Positions 43,589 to 52,444 of a stretch of DNA of 64,000 nucleotides are shown here, piece after piece. The translations under genes were made by a program, and so were the position numbers. The DNA comes from Poritiphilus flavus (GTDB taxonomy: Bacteria > Bacteroidota > Bacteroidia > Flavobacteriales > Flavobacteriaceae), in assembly GCF_009901585.1 (NCBI RefSeq), contig NZ_WXYO01000005.1, positions 186,001 through 250,000 of the forward strand. The letters are read 5' to 3'. Numbering within the stretch: position 1 is the stretch's first letter; each line of letters starts with the position of its first letter. The notes under the pieces were generated by a model. The model was not told the origin of the DNA and made no database searches. It saw nothing but the letters and a program-made list of their open reading frames with translations.

Positions 43589-44634
43589 AAGGCACCGCTG
43601 TCTACATCCTCAATAAAACTGATCACTCCATTAAAGTAGATCTTTTGATCGTCATATTGGGAGAGATGACTACCGTTTGGGCAGAAGAGGTAGCGACCGT
43701 TCTGCACCTCCTTGGACATCCACTCCATATGTTCAGGATCCATAGTATCGTACCTGGCGCCAATAACAAGGGTAGGGACGCTTAATTCTTTCAGCCTTTC
43801 GCGAATATCCCAGTCTTTCAGTGTCGCATCACCTGTTATCCCGAATTCGCTATAGCCCTGCATATGGACATATACCTGGTTGTTTGCATGGTTCAGGCAA
43901 CGCATAATGGCCTCCGGCCACTGCTCCAAAGGCTTGCGCAGTACATGTTTGGTATAATAATGTTCAAATAGCAATTCCCCGTATTTCGGGTTTTCAAAAT
44001 CCCCGGCTTCCTCCATGGCTTTGATCTCGACATAAACCTTGGGATCCATTTGGGGTCCAAGTACATTTTGGGCGTAGTCATTGTATTCCGGGATACTACT
44101 CATCATATTGGAGATCACCAGCCCTTTGAGGTTTTCCTGGTATTTCAGGGCATATTCCATAGCCAGCATACCGCCCCAGGACTGACCGAGAAGATAGAAG
44201 TTATCCTTGTTCAGACCAAGGGCTTGGCGGACCTGCTCTACCTCCTCTACAAAACGTTCGGTGGTCCAAAGGCTTAAATCGTCCGGTTTATCACTGTAGT
44301 ACGATCCCAATTGGTCGTAATAGATATACTCAATTTCTTCCTGGGGGAAATAGCCGTCTACACACTCGTATAGTTCATGGGTCATTCCAGGCCCTCCGTG
44401 AAGCAAGAGCACTTTTTTTGTCGGATTGTTGCCCATGCGTTTGGTCCACACCCGGAAAGTACCCAGTTCGGTCTCTATCGGGATCATTTTTATGCCGCCG
44501 GTATATTGGTCATCCCGGTTTTCAAAACTCCAATACTGGGATTGACTGGTTGCTTCAACGGCCGGATCAGTTTTGTGTTCTTTGCATGCGAAGAGGATGC
44601 CTAAGATCAGGCATGTTAGTACAAGATTTCTCAT
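43585..44634 (-). CDS. Proline-iminopeptidase-like alpha/beta hydrolase lipoprotein
   Basis: The 349-residue protein carries a lipoprotein signal (LTCLILGILFAC, lipid Cys near residue 17) followed by an alpha/beta-hydrolase. It shows the oxyanion motif LLHGGPGMTHE, the YYDQLGSYYSDKP segment typical of proline iminopeptidases, the nucleophile elbow GQSWGGML, and late Asp/His candidates (GARYDTMDPEHM, PNGSHLSQYD). Such enzymes remove N-terminal proline or cleave related amides. The lipid anchor places it outside the cytoplasm, useful for peptide scavenging. It lies 44 bp downstream of radA, in the same direction. Confidence 0.92.
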   Translation of the reverse strand: MRNLVLTCLILGILFACKEHKTDPAVEATSQSQYWSFENRDDQYTGGIKMIPIETELGTFRVWTKRMGNNPTKKVLLLHGGPGMTHELYECVDGYFPQEEIEYIYYDQLGSYYSDKPDDLSLWTTERFVEEVEQVRQALGLNKDNFYLLGQSWGGMLAMEYALKYQENLKGLVISNMMSSIPEYNDYAQNVLGPQMDPKVYVEIKAMEEAGDFENPKYGELLFEHYYTKHVLRKPLEQWPEAIMRCLNHANNQVYVHMQGYSEFGITGDATLKDWDIRERLKELSVPTLVIGARYDTMDPEHMEWMSKEVQNGRYLFCPNGSHLSQYDDQKIYFNGVISFIEDVDSGAF

Positions 44635-44678
44635 TTTAGGAAAGTTAGCTAGCCTTTAAGGTAGGGCTTTTTTGAATT

Positions 44679-46040
44679 TTAGCCGAAGAGATGCTGAACT
44701 ACCTCCTCTATCTTGGCAACCGGTACGATCTTTATCCCCGGATCTGCCAGGCTGATCTTGTTGTTTTCGGAGACGTAGATGGTGGTAAATCCCAGTTTAT
44801 CGGCTTCTGTAATTCGCTGCTCAACCCGCTGCACGGGTCTTACTTCCCCAGCCAGGCCGATCTCACCTGCAAAACATACCTGCTTCCCGATTCCAATATC
44901 AAAGTTACTGGACAAGACGGCTGCGATGACCGCCAGGTCTATGGCAGGGTCATCTACTGTAATACCCCCGGTAATATTCAGGAATACGTCTTTCGCGGCC
45001 AGTTTAAAGCCCGCCCGTTTTTCCAAAACAGCCAATAGCATATTAAGGCGCTTGGCGTGAAATCCCGTAGCAGACCTTTGTGGTGTTCCGTAAACAGCAG
45101 AACTAACCAATGCCTGAATTTCGATCAGAAGTGGTCTCATGCCCTCAACCGTGGCGGCGATGGCTGTGCCACTTAAAGGTTCCTTACTTTCAGAGATAAG
45201 TACTTCTGAGGGGTTGTTTACTTCCCGCAGACCGCTACCCTGCATTTCATAGATTCCAAGTTCTGCAGTGGATCCAAAGCGGTTTTTTAACGATCGCAAT
45301 ATTCTGTAAACATAATTCCGATCTCCCTCGAACTGCAACACAGTATCTACCATATGCTCCAGTATCTTGGGCCCGGCAATACTGCCGTCTTTGGTGATAT
45401 GGCCTACAAGTACAACCGGGGTATGGGTTTCTTTTGCAAATTTGATAAGCTCCGAAGTGCATTCCCTGATCTGGGAGATGCTACCGGCAGATGACTCTAT
45501 ATAATTGGAATGTAACGTCTGGATGGAATCGATGATCACCAGGTCTGGCTCCAGCTCAGTGATATGCCGGAAGATATTCTGAGTGTTCGTTTCTGTGAGG
45601 ATAAAGCAATTGTTGCTTGCAGGGAGTATCCTGTCTGCGCGCATTTTGATCTGTTTCTGACTTTCCTCACCAGAAACATAGAGCGTTTTGTGGGTTATTT
45701 TAAGGGCGATTTGAAGCAGAAGGGTACTTTTTCCGATACCCGGTTCTCCTCCTAATAGCACCAAAGATCCGGGAACCAGCCCTCCTCCAAGTACCCGGTT
45801 GAACTCCTGATCCATAAGATCTATCCGGCTTTCTTTTTCCGTGCTGATCTGATCAACCGAGACTGGTCTGCTCGATCTGGTCTTTGTTTCGGCAGAGGAC
45901 TTCCAGTCTTTTGGAGACGGGCTGCTCACCACCTCTTCAACGATGGTATTCCATTCCTTACAGGCCCCGCATTGCCCAGTCCATTTGGCGTATTGGGTTC
46001 CGCAATTCTGACAAAAGAAAGCAGTTTTGGTCTTGGCCAT
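44679..46040 (-). CDS. radA: DNA repair protein RadA
   Basis: RadA (Sms) is a RecA-related helicase that promotes branch migration in recombination. The 453-residue protein has the N-terminal C4 zinc finger (C10QNC...CGAC), Walker A GGEPGIGKST, Walker B LVIIDSIQTL, the RadA-specific KNRFG motif (SLKNRFGSTAE) and a C-terminal Lon-protease-like domain (FLNITGGITVDDPAIDLA, GEIGLAGEVRPV). Length is typical. It is the downstream gene of the panC-panD-flippase-pseudoesterase-radA series, 55 bp after the pseudoesterase stop. Confidence 0.98.
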   Translation of the reverse strand: MAKTKTAFFCQNCGTQYAKWTGQCGACKEWNTIVEEVVSSPSPKDWKSSAETKTRSSRPVSVDQISTEKESRIDLMDQEFNRVLGGGLVPGSLVLLGGEPGIGKSTLLLQIALKITHKTLYVSGEESQKQIKMRADRILPASNNCFILTETNTQNIFRHITELEPDLVIIDSIQTLHSNYIESSAGSISQIRECTSELIKFAKETHTPVVLVGHITKDGSIAGPKILEHMVDTVLQFEGDRNYVYRILRSLKNRFGSTAELGIYEMQGSGLREVNNPSEVLISESKEPLSGTAIAATVEGMRPLLIEIQALVSSAVYGTPQRSATGFHAKRLNMLLAVLEKRAGFKLAAKDVFLNITGGITVDDPAIDLAVIAAVLSSNFDIGIGKQVCFAGEIGLAGEVRPVQRVEQRITEADKLGFTTIYVSENNKISLADPGIKIVPVAKIEEVVQHLFG

Positions 46041-46095
46041 TTACCTCATTGGTTTAGGCCAAAGGTATGTAAAGTTCGTGAAGAAATCCGGTTCC

Positions 46096-47241
46096 TTAGA
46101 ACCCAAAATCCGCCTTAAGGGCATCAATTTTTTCCAGAGCCATTTCTTTGGTAAGAAAGTCTATTTCTTCCATCCCAAAAGCTTTTTCGAAAGTCCTCAG
46201 GGCTTTCTTTGGCTCTCCGAGTTCCTCGTAATACTCTCCTTCAAAGTAGAATCCCAGCATGGTTTCCGGATATTCTTTTTTGCAAAGTTCCGAGAGCGGT
46301 TTTAAAGACTCAAAATCGTCTTTTTTACGACATCCGGCATAAATCGCCATGATATCGTTCAGTTCTACGGATTTCCTGAAACCAAAAAGCTCCTCAATGC
46401 CCGCGTATTTGTTTTCCAGATACTGATAAACCGGTTCATCTGAGGTAAGGATCTCTGTTTTGTATTCCTTAGGGCTTATAGGTTTGAACATATTGAATAT
46501 CTGATCCCAGGCTTTCCCAATACCGTAGGTCGCTACCGAAACTTCATTGGCGGTGGGATAGGAATCAAAAGTATAACTGAAATTTTCCCGATCTATAACC
46601 TTTAGGGCCCTGTCCAGTTGAAGGATCGCAGGATCCGTTTTGTTTTCAGCTTTACCCAAGATGAGATGATAGAAGATCTGCTGATCGATATCACCCAGCC
46701 TGGCAGGTATCCGGCTTTCCATTTCAGGAGCCAGGAGAGGAGAAATACTGATGTAGGCGTTGAAAAGCGACTTTTCCTTAAACAGAAAGTAATTCGCAAA
46801 GTTCGCTGTTATGTCATATCCAACGATCATCTTAAAAGGTGCAATATTATAAGTGGTTTCGAGGTATGGGATAATCTCCATTCCCAGAAACTCAAAGAAA
46901 TTCTTTCCTTTTTCAGTTGGCAGACCGGTGTCTTCCTCATAGGCGCAATCCTCCCAGCGCAGGTCGTTTTTGTCCTGGTGGATACCTACCACAATTACTT
47001 CGGGCATTCCCTGGAAGGAACTGTGAAACCTGGAAATTGCTACAACCTGTTCAAAAAGGCGTTCCGCATCCAATACAACCACCAGGGGATATTTTTTTTC
47101 CGGAGAATAATCTGCCGGGAAGTAATAGGATACATCTCTACGCTCCTGCAGTTTAAAAGATTCGAAGATCTCCTGCTTTACCTGGGAAAAGCCAGGGGAA
47201 AAGCAAAAAATAGCCAGCAGAACTGTGATATAACGCGTCAT
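46096..47241 (-). CDS. Secreted esterase-fold protein lacking catalytic Ser/His (probable pseudoenzyme)
   Basis: The 381-residue protein has a signal peptide (to FSQ, residue about 20) and an alpha/beta-hydrolase fold of the esterase-D/IroE type (YPLVVVLDAERLF, VIVVGIHQDKNDLRWED, YLETTYNIAPFKMIVG). The nucleophile elbow, normally GHSxGG, reads GYDITAN. The usual catalytic-His position near EVSVATYGIGKAWDQIF shows no His. Hydrolase activity is therefore unlikely. A TPR-like helical C terminus follows (YFEGEYYEELGEPKKALRTFEKAF). It lies between the flippase gene (24 bp) and radA (55 bp). A binding or structural role is inferred, though a non-canonical active site cannot be excluded. Confidence 0.8.
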   Translation of the reverse strand: MTRYITVLLAIFCFSPGFSQVKQEIFESFKLQERRDVSYYFPADYSPEKKYPLVVVLDAERLFEQVVAISRFHSSFQGMPEVIVVGIHQDKNDLRWEDCAYEEDTGLPTEKGKNFFEFLGMEIIPYLETTYNIAPFKMIVGYDITANFANYFLFKEKSLFNAYISISPLLAPEMESRIPARLGDIDQQIFYHLILGKAENKTDPAILQLDRALKVIDRENFSYTFDSYPTANEVSVATYGIGKAWDQIFNMFKPISPKEYKTEILTSDEPVYQYLENKYAGIEELFGFRKSVELNDIMAIYAGCRKKDDFESLKPLSELCKKEYPETMLGFYFEGEYYEELGEPKKALRTFEKAFGMEEIDFLTKEMALEKIDALKADFGF

Positions 47242-47265
47242 AAGGTGGTTTTTAGATTTGAGAAA

Positions 47266-48231
47266 CTATCTGTTCCTGTTCAATAACGGTAAGACCAGAA
47301 AAGATATTGCACCAAAAACCACAACCATTAGGGTCTGTGCTGTCCACATGATCCAGCCATAGGCATCACCTGAAGTCTTACTGATGCCGTATACGGACAA
47401 AGCGGCAGCTACAACGATGGGGAAGAGACCAAGCCCTCCGTTAGTTGCTGCCATGGCAAAAGCCCCTGCTACAAAGGCGACAAGGAAGGCCCCTAGTGGC
47501 AATCCAGCTGTTTCAGGCACTGTAAATTTTATGACCCAAAACATAGCGATATAGCAAGCCCAGATAAAAAAGGAGTGAAATATGAAGGCGGCTTTACGCT
47601 TCATCTTAAATATACTCAATACACCTTCCAGCAAGCCCTTGAGAAAGGTCTTGACTTTTATCGCAAAAGACGAAGTGGATTTCTTGATCAGTCGGATGGC
47701 GATAAAGAGGCCAAGGACTCCAACCAGTAACAGCCCTAATGAACCTACAAGTCCGATGCCATTTTCTTCCAGGATACCGAGAATTACATCAGTCTGGAAC
47801 AACAATGCGGTGGTAATGACCAGCAGAAGCATGATCACGTCTACGATCCTTTCAGTAACAATAGTTCCAAAACCCTTTTCAAAAGGGACATTTTCATAGG
47901 TATTCAGCGCGGTTGCCCTAAGGAATTCTCCGGATCTCAGCACCAGAATATTGGCGAAATAGCTAATAAGTACTATGAGTAGATTATTCAGCAGTTTGGG
48001 CTTATACCCCAGGGGTTCCAGCAGGTAATTCCAGCGAATTGCCCTTGAAACATGACTTAAAATGCCAATAAATACGGATAGGGAGACCCATAACAGATCC
48101 GCGTTTTGTATGGATTCCAGAATTTTTTCCCGGTCTTCCGGGGAGGTTGAGAAGTAAGAATACAGTACCAACGCCACCCCAACCGCGATCGGAACTATGA
48201 TTTTAAGGGTTTTCTTCAGGGATGCTTTCAA
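47266..48231 (-). CDS. Flippase-like (LPG synthase TM-type, UPF0104) membrane protein
   Basis: The 321-residue polytopic protein contains about eight hydrophobic segments with the family motifs SHVSRAIRWNYLLEPLGYKP, FANILVLRSGEFLRATAL, GTIVTERIVDVIMLLL and AMAATNGGLGLFPIVVAA. It lacks the soluble C-terminal synthase domain of MprF, so it corresponds to the stand-alone flippase/YbhN-like type. It may move a lipid or isoprenoid-linked substrate across the inner membrane. It starts 2 bp after panD, clearly in the same operon, although no link to pantothenate synthesis is obvious. Confidence 0.9.
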   Translation of the reverse strand: MKASLKKTLKIIVPIAVGVALVLYSYFSTSPEDREKILESIQNADLLWVSLSVFIGILSHVSRAIRWNYLLEPLGYKPKLLNNLLIVLISYFANILVLRSGEFLRATALNTYENVPFEKGFGTIVTERIVDVIMLLLVITTALLFQTDVILGILEENGIGLVGSLGLLLVGVLGLFIAIRLIKKSTSSFAIKVKTFLKGLLEGVLSIFKMKRKAAFIFHSFFIWACYIAMFWVIKFTVPETAGLPLGAFLVAFVAGAFAMAATNGGLGLFPIVVAAALSVYGISKTSGDAYGWIMWTAQTLMVVVFGAISFLVLPLLNRNR

Positions 48232-48233
48232 AA

Positions 48234-48584
48234 TTAATTGAGCAAATTGGTTTCCTCATTGGGAAAAACCAAAGCCGGGTTGAACTTTTTGGCTTCCTCA
48301 ATGTCCATCCAGGCATAACAGATCAGTATCAGGACGTCGCCAACCGAGACTTTTCTCGCGGCTGCTCCGTTTAATGTAAGTTCACCACTGCCTCTTGGAC
48401 CTGGAATAACGTAGGTCTCAAGTCGTTCACCGTTGTTGTTATTCACAATCTGCACCTTTTCTCCATGTATTATATTGGCAGCATCCATAAGGTCTTCATC
48501 TATGGTGATGCTTCCGATATAGTTCAGGTCCGCGCCAGTGACCTTTACTCTGTGAATTTTAGATTTTACAACTTCTATTTGCAT
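48234..48584 (-). CDS. panD: Aspartate 1-decarboxylase
   Basis: PanD makes beta-alanine from L-aspartate for pantothenate and coenzyme A. The 116-residue proenzyme shows the self-cleavage site Gly24-Ser25 (NYIGSITID), where Ser25 becomes the pyruvoyl cofactor. Lys9 (VKSKIHR) and the conserved [20 protein letters not shown] also match. It lies 13 bp downstream of panC and 2 bp upstream of the flippase gene, in one leftward operon, so both enzymes feeding pantothenate synthesis are made together. Confidence 0.98.
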   Translation of the reverse strand: MQIEVVKSKIHRVKVTGADLNYIGSITIDEDLMDAANIIHGEKVQIVNNNNGERLETYVIPGPRGSGELTLNGAAARKVSVGDVLILICYAWMDIEEAKKFNPALVFPNEETNLLN

Positions 48585-48597
48585 GGGACAAAGTTAA

Positions 48598-49446
48598 TTA
48601 ATTCAAGGCTATGTTATCGATGAGCCTAATACCTTCTGCATATACTGCTATAAAGGCTCTGTATTTGTTCTCTTTTTGTTTTCGCCTTATCGGTCTCAGT
48701 GTTTCCGCATCAGCAATCTCAAAATATTCCAGTTCAAGATCCGGATGAATGTTAAATTCGTTATCCACCCAATCCGAAACCTCAATAGCACTTTCCGTGC
48801 CAAATTTTACTTTGGCAGCCTGCAGGGTTTTATAGATGAAAGAAGCTTCTTTCCGCAGCCGTTTTGGCAGGCGTTCATTCCTTGAGCTCATGGCCAAACC
48901 GCTTGGTTCCCTGACAATTGGGCATCCCATGATCTCTATTGGGAGCTGCTTTTGAGAAACCAGTTTCCTAACAATCTGGAGCTGCTGATAATCTTTCTCA
49001 CCAAAATAGGCCCTGTCCGGAGAAACGGCCCTGAGCAAAGCTTCCACTATGGTGGCAACGCCGTCAAAATGGCCGGGACGATGTTTTCCTTCCATAACTT
49101 CTTCGATACCGTCGAAATTATAGGATACGGATTCAACGGATTCCGGATACATCTCCCGAATGCCTGGAGCGAAAATTAGGAGTTCCTCGGAGAGCTCGCT
49201 CAGCAATTTGCTGTCTTGCTCCATAGACCTCGGGTATTTATTCAGATCTTCCGGATTATTAAATTGAGTGGGATTGATGAAAATGCTAACCACCACCACA
49301 TCGTTTTCGCTGAGCGCTTGTCTAACGAGAGCCAGATGACCCTCATGCAGCGCTCCCATAGTAGGAACCATGCCTATGGTATTATTTTCGGACCTCATCA
49401 GCCTGAGCTGTGATTGGAGTTTCAATTTGGCATCAAATACCCTCAT
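48598..49446 (-). CDS. panC: Pantoate-beta-alanine ligase (pantothenate synthetase)
   Basis: PanC joins pantoate and beta-alanine with ATP to give pantothenate in the cytoplasm. The 282-residue product has the nucleotide motif VPTMGALHEGHLALV, SIFINPTQFNNPEDLNKYPR, YFGEKDYQQLQIV and LAMSSRNERL, all standard. It is the first gene of the panC-panD operon, and a minus-strand TAAGTTTG box (49466-49473) lies 20 bp upstream. It is divergent from the GT5-domain gene. panB was not seen in this window. Confidence 0.98.
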   Translation of the reverse strand: MRVFDAKLKLQSQLRLMRSENNTIGMVPTMGALHEGHLALVRQALSENDVVVVSIFINPTQFNNPEDLNKYPRSMEQDSKLLSELSEELLIFAPGIREMYPESVESVSYNFDGIEEVMEGKHRPGHFDGVATIVEALLRAVSPDRAYFGEKDYQQLQIVRKLVSQKQLPIEIMGCPIVREPSGLAMSSRNERLPKRLRKEASFIYKTLQAAKVKFGTESAIEVSDWVDNEFNIHPDLELEYFEIADAETLRPIRRKQKENKYRAFIAVYAEGIRLIDNIALN

Positions 49447-49465
49447 GTCAAATTATTAGAGCGAG

Positions 49466-49473
49466 CAAACTTA
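49466..49473 (-). promoter_or_regulatory. Promoter -7 box of panC operon
   Basis: On the minus strand this reads TAAGTTTG, matching TAnnTTTG. The predicted transcript starts near 49461, a leader of about 15 nt. Confidence 0.55.
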
Positions 49474-49504
49474 CTATAATTACTGCTATTCTGCATAATT
49501 TTTG

Positions 49505-49512
49505 TAATTTTG
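49505..49512 (+). promoter_or_regulatory. Promoter -7 box of GT5-domain gene
   Basis: TAATTTTG lies 37 bp before the ATG at 49549. It and the panC box form a compact divergent promoter pair. Confidence 0.55.
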
Positions 49513-49548
49513 CGGCTACGTTTGCCAGATAAACAAAATTTAACTTTT

Positions 49549-50358
49549 ATGAATGGTAAAAAGATATTGTTTGTATCTTCAGAATTAGTGCCCTACTTAC
49601 CAGAGAACGAAGTTTCCTTAATGTCATACGAAGCACCTAGAATGGTCAACAGCAATGGAGGCCAGATAAGGATATTCATGCCCAGGTACGGCAATATCAA
49701 CGAGAGGAGGCATCAACTTCATGAGGTGATCCGTCTATCCGGGATGAACCTGGTTATCAATGACATGGATATGCCCCTGATCATAAAAGTAGCTTCCATT
49801 CCCAGGGAGCGCATACAGGTTTACTTCATAGACAACGAAGAGTATTTTAAGCGCAAGGCAACTTTTACCAATGAAGATGGCGAACTGTTTCCGGACAATG
49901 ATGAACGTGCTATTTTCTTTGCGAAAGGAGTGGTGGAAACCGTAAAGAAATTGAATTGGTCTCCGGATATCATCCATATACATGGCTGGATGGCGTCACT
50001 ACTTCCGCTATACCTTAAGGTTTATTACGCGGATGAACCGCTTTTTGCAGACAGCAAAATTGTTACTTCGGTATACGGCAGTGGATACGAAGGCGAACTG
50101 GATGACCAGATGAAAAAGAAAGTCGCCTTTGACGGCATTTCCGAAGAGCATATCAGTAGCCTCGACGCGCCCAGCTATAATAATTTGTTAAAAGTTGCAG
50201 TAGATTTTTCGGATGCTGTTATTTTAGCCGCGGAAGACATTCCGGAAGATCTGAAACAATACATCACCAACCTTCAAAAGCCCGTGTTGCCTTATGTCTC
50301 TCTTCAGGAATTTGAAGAGGCATATGCCAATTTTTACAGCACAGAAGTCCTAAAGTAG
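49549..50358 (+). CDS. Glycogen/starch-synthase-like protein, N-terminal GT5 domain only
   Basis: The 269-residue protein matches the N-terminal Rossmann domain of glycogen/starch synthases: KKILFVSSELVPYLPENEVS, the shape of a KTGGL-containing start without that motif, PDIIHIHGWMASLLPLYLK, and ITNLQKPVLPYVS at the end. Full GT5 enzymes are about 480 residues and bind ADP-glucose mainly with the C-terminal domain, which is absent here. The ADP-glucose-binding KTGG-like loop reads LPENE/SLMSYEAPRMV. Catalysis is therefore doubtful. Bacteroidota often keep this short form next to panC and DUF4270/glmS, as here. ATG 49549 was chosen because it follows the promoter box by a normal distance. Confidence 0.85.
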   Translation: MNGKKILFVSSELVPYLPENEVSLMSYEAPRMVNSNGGQIRIFMPRYGNINERRHQLHEVIRLSGMNLVINDMDMPLIIKVASIPRERIQVYFIDNEEYFKRKATFTNEDGELFPDNDERAIFFAKGVVETVKKLNWSPDIIHIHGWMASLLPLYLKVYYADEPLFADSKIVTSVYGSGYEGELDDQMKKKVAFDGISEEHISSLDAPSYNNLLKVAVDFSDAVILAAEDIPEDLKQYITNLQKPVLPYVSLQEFEEAYANFYSTEVLK

Positions 50359-50483
50359 GCAACACATTACAACACATAATTGAGTTTATTAAAAAGTGAT
50401 TTGTATTTGATCGTGTCAAAGAGAAATGTAAGGAAAAGGAAATCCGTTTTCAAAATGAAGCGAGCAGAAAATTAAAGATTGAA

Positions 50484-52328
50484 ATGGTCAGGTTTTTATC
50501 GAAAAAGAAAAGTCTTTTACTCTTAGCAGGATTCCTTGCGATTTTGGTAGTGTCATGTGAAGAAGATCTGACTACCGTTGGAGATAACGTCATCGGAGGA
50601 GAACCCTTCACAACCGGGAGGGTCTCTTATGACGTATTCGCTTTTAACAAAAAAGTGGATGCCGTTCCTACCAATAGATTACCCATTTATCAGTTAGGAT
50701 TTTTTAACGACCCCATTTACGGGCGGACAGAGGCTCAGATTACTTCTCAAATAACATTAGCAAGCGGTGCCAACCCCAGGTTTGGTACATTCCCACAAAG
50801 TACTGAGGACATTGCCGATACCGATGATAGCGATGCGACTATTCAGGAGAATGAAACCGTGACAGAGGTTATTCTTTTTATACCTTTTTTGCAAAACCCT
50901 CGCGGAGACCGGGATGGGGACGGTGTTAAGGACGAAGTAGATAATGATCCCACAGACCCGAATAGTGACGAAGACGGGGATGGGCTTTCGGATAACCAGG
51001 AACGCCTGGCCGGTACAGACCCCTTTAACCCGGATACTGACGGAGACGGTATAGGAGATGCGGAAGACACCAGTACCGCAGTCAACCGTTTTCCTATAAA
51101 AAGAGATCTGGACAGCATTTACGGGATGGTGGAAAATGTTGAGAATTCCTTTAACCTCAGGGTTTCAAGGTCCACCTTCTTTTTAAGGGATTTGGATCCG
51201 GATACGAATTTTGAAGAATCACAGGAATTCTTTTCCACTCAACAATTTGCGCCTGCCTTTGTTTCTGACGAGCTCTTTAACGGGCCTGTCACTATTACCG
51301 ATGAAGAGACACTGATCTTCCAGGAAGACGATCCGGATACTGAAGAGGATGAATCCGAAGAAGCTCCGGAAAGATTCCAGCCCGGGATCAGGGTAGCCCT
51401 GGATACAGACTTCTTTCAGCAAAACATTATAGATAAGGAAGGCCAATCCGAATTATTGAGTATTTCCAATTTCCAGGAATTCTTTAGAGGTATACACCTG
51501 CAGATGACTCCTATTGACAGGGATATCATGGTGCTTTTGGATCTCACTGATGCCAGTATTACGATTACATACGAATTCGATGATCTGGACAATGGCGAGA
51601 TCATCCGGTCTGAAAGTAGCTTTGTGCTGAATTTCCTGACCAGTGGTAATGCCGCTAACCCAATTCTCGGAAACGCTGTCAACACTTATATAAATGAGGA
51701 TTATCCGGCTGAAATATTAAACCAGTTGGATACAGGTGAAAATGCTTCCCGTATTTACCTCAAAGGGGATTCCGGTTCGTTTGCTGAGATAAGGCTCTTC
51801 GCCGAAGACGAGGCTGGAGGAGCGGATTTTATCAATCAAATAAAGGCCAATAACTGGATCATTAACGAAGCTAATTTGGTTTTCCACGTAGACAGGGCCG
51901 CGCTAAATGCGGCGGGAACGGTCTATGAACCTTTTAGACTATACCTTTATAATACGGAAAACAACTTTCCCCTTTATAATCCGGATACCGAAAATACCTT
52001 TGCCGATTCGGCATTTGGGGTATTCCTAAATTACGATGCGCTTCTGGAAGAGGTAGATGAGAACAACGCAAAATACACGATTCGCATTACCGATCACATC
52101 AATAATATTATCATCAGGGATTCCACCAATGCCACCCTCGGGCTTGCCGTTACTCCTGATATTCGGATAACCGGGGCTCAGAACGCCATGTTGTCCGGAG
52201 GTGTAGAACGGGAACTGCCCGTAGGATCGAATATCAGCCCTCTCAGCACCGTACTTTTCGGAAGCAATATTCCAAATGAAGACGAGCGAAAACTAAAGCT
52301 GGAAATTTTCTTTACAGAGACAAACTAA
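50484..52328 (+). CDS. DUF4270 lipoprotein with calcium-binding (thrombospondin type 3-like) insert
   Basis: The 614-residue protein has a lipoprotein signal ([12 protein letters not shown], lipid Cys near residue 25). The DUF4270 hallmark follows: [38 protein letters not shown]. Residues about 140-195 are a DxDxDG-rich insert ([46 protein letters not shown]), as in thrombospondin type 3 or OmpA-linker repeats, expected to bind calcium. A long beta-rich remainder follows. It lies between the GT5-domain gene (125 bp) and glmS (116 bp), all rightward. Outer-membrane or surface location is likely; the function is unknown. Confidence 0.9.
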   Translation: MVRFLSKKKSLLLLAGFLAILVVSCEEDLTTVGDNVIGGEPFTTGRVSYDVFAFNKKVDAVPTNRLPIYQLGFFNDPIYGRTEAQITSQITLASGANPRFGTFPQSTEDIADTDDSDATIQENETVTEVILFIPFLQNPRGDRDGDGVKDEVDNDPTDPNSDEDGDGLSDNQERLAGTDPFNPDTDGDGIGDAEDTSTAVNRFPIKRDLDSIYGMVENVENSFNLRVSRSTFFLRDLDPDTNFEESQEFFSTQQFAPAFVSDELFNGPVTITDEETLIFQEDDPDTEEDESEEAPERFQPGIRVALDTDFFQQNIIDKEGQSELLSISNFQEFFRGIHLQMTPIDRDIMVLLDLTDASITITYEFDDLDNGEIIRSESSFVLNFLTSGNAANPILGNAVNTYINEDYPAEILNQLDTGENASRIYLKGDSGSFAEIRLFAEDEAGGADFINQIKANNWIINEANLVFHVDRAALNAAGTVYEPFRLYLYNTENNFPLYNPDTENTFADSAFGVFLNYDALLEEVDENNAKYTIRITDHINNIIIRDSTNATLGLAVTPDIRITGAQNAMLSGGVERELPVGSNISPLSTVLFGSNIPNEDERKLKLEIFFTETN

Positions 52329-52401
52329 GCCATTACTGCATACCACATCGAGAAAATTACCGTTATGTCGCTATAAAGGCATCAAAATGGTTTACTTCTT
52401 G

Positions 52402-52409
52402 TAAATTTG
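52402..52409 (+). promoter_or_regulatory. Promoter -7 box of glmS
   Basis: TAAATTTG matches TAnnTTTG. The predicted leader is about 31 nt, too short to hold a glmS ribozyme. Confidence 0.55.
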
Positions 52410-52444
52410 AGGACCTTATTTAACTATAATAAAGTGCATTAACT

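Noticed and set aside
46096-47241. Calling this protein an active esterase
   Set aside because: The nucleophile elbow lacks serine (GYDITAN) and no catalytic histidine is in place.
52329-52444. A glmS ribozyme/riboswitch upstream of glmS
   Set aside because: The gap is only 116 bp, the predicted leader about 31 nt, and no glmS-ribozyme-like core is visible.
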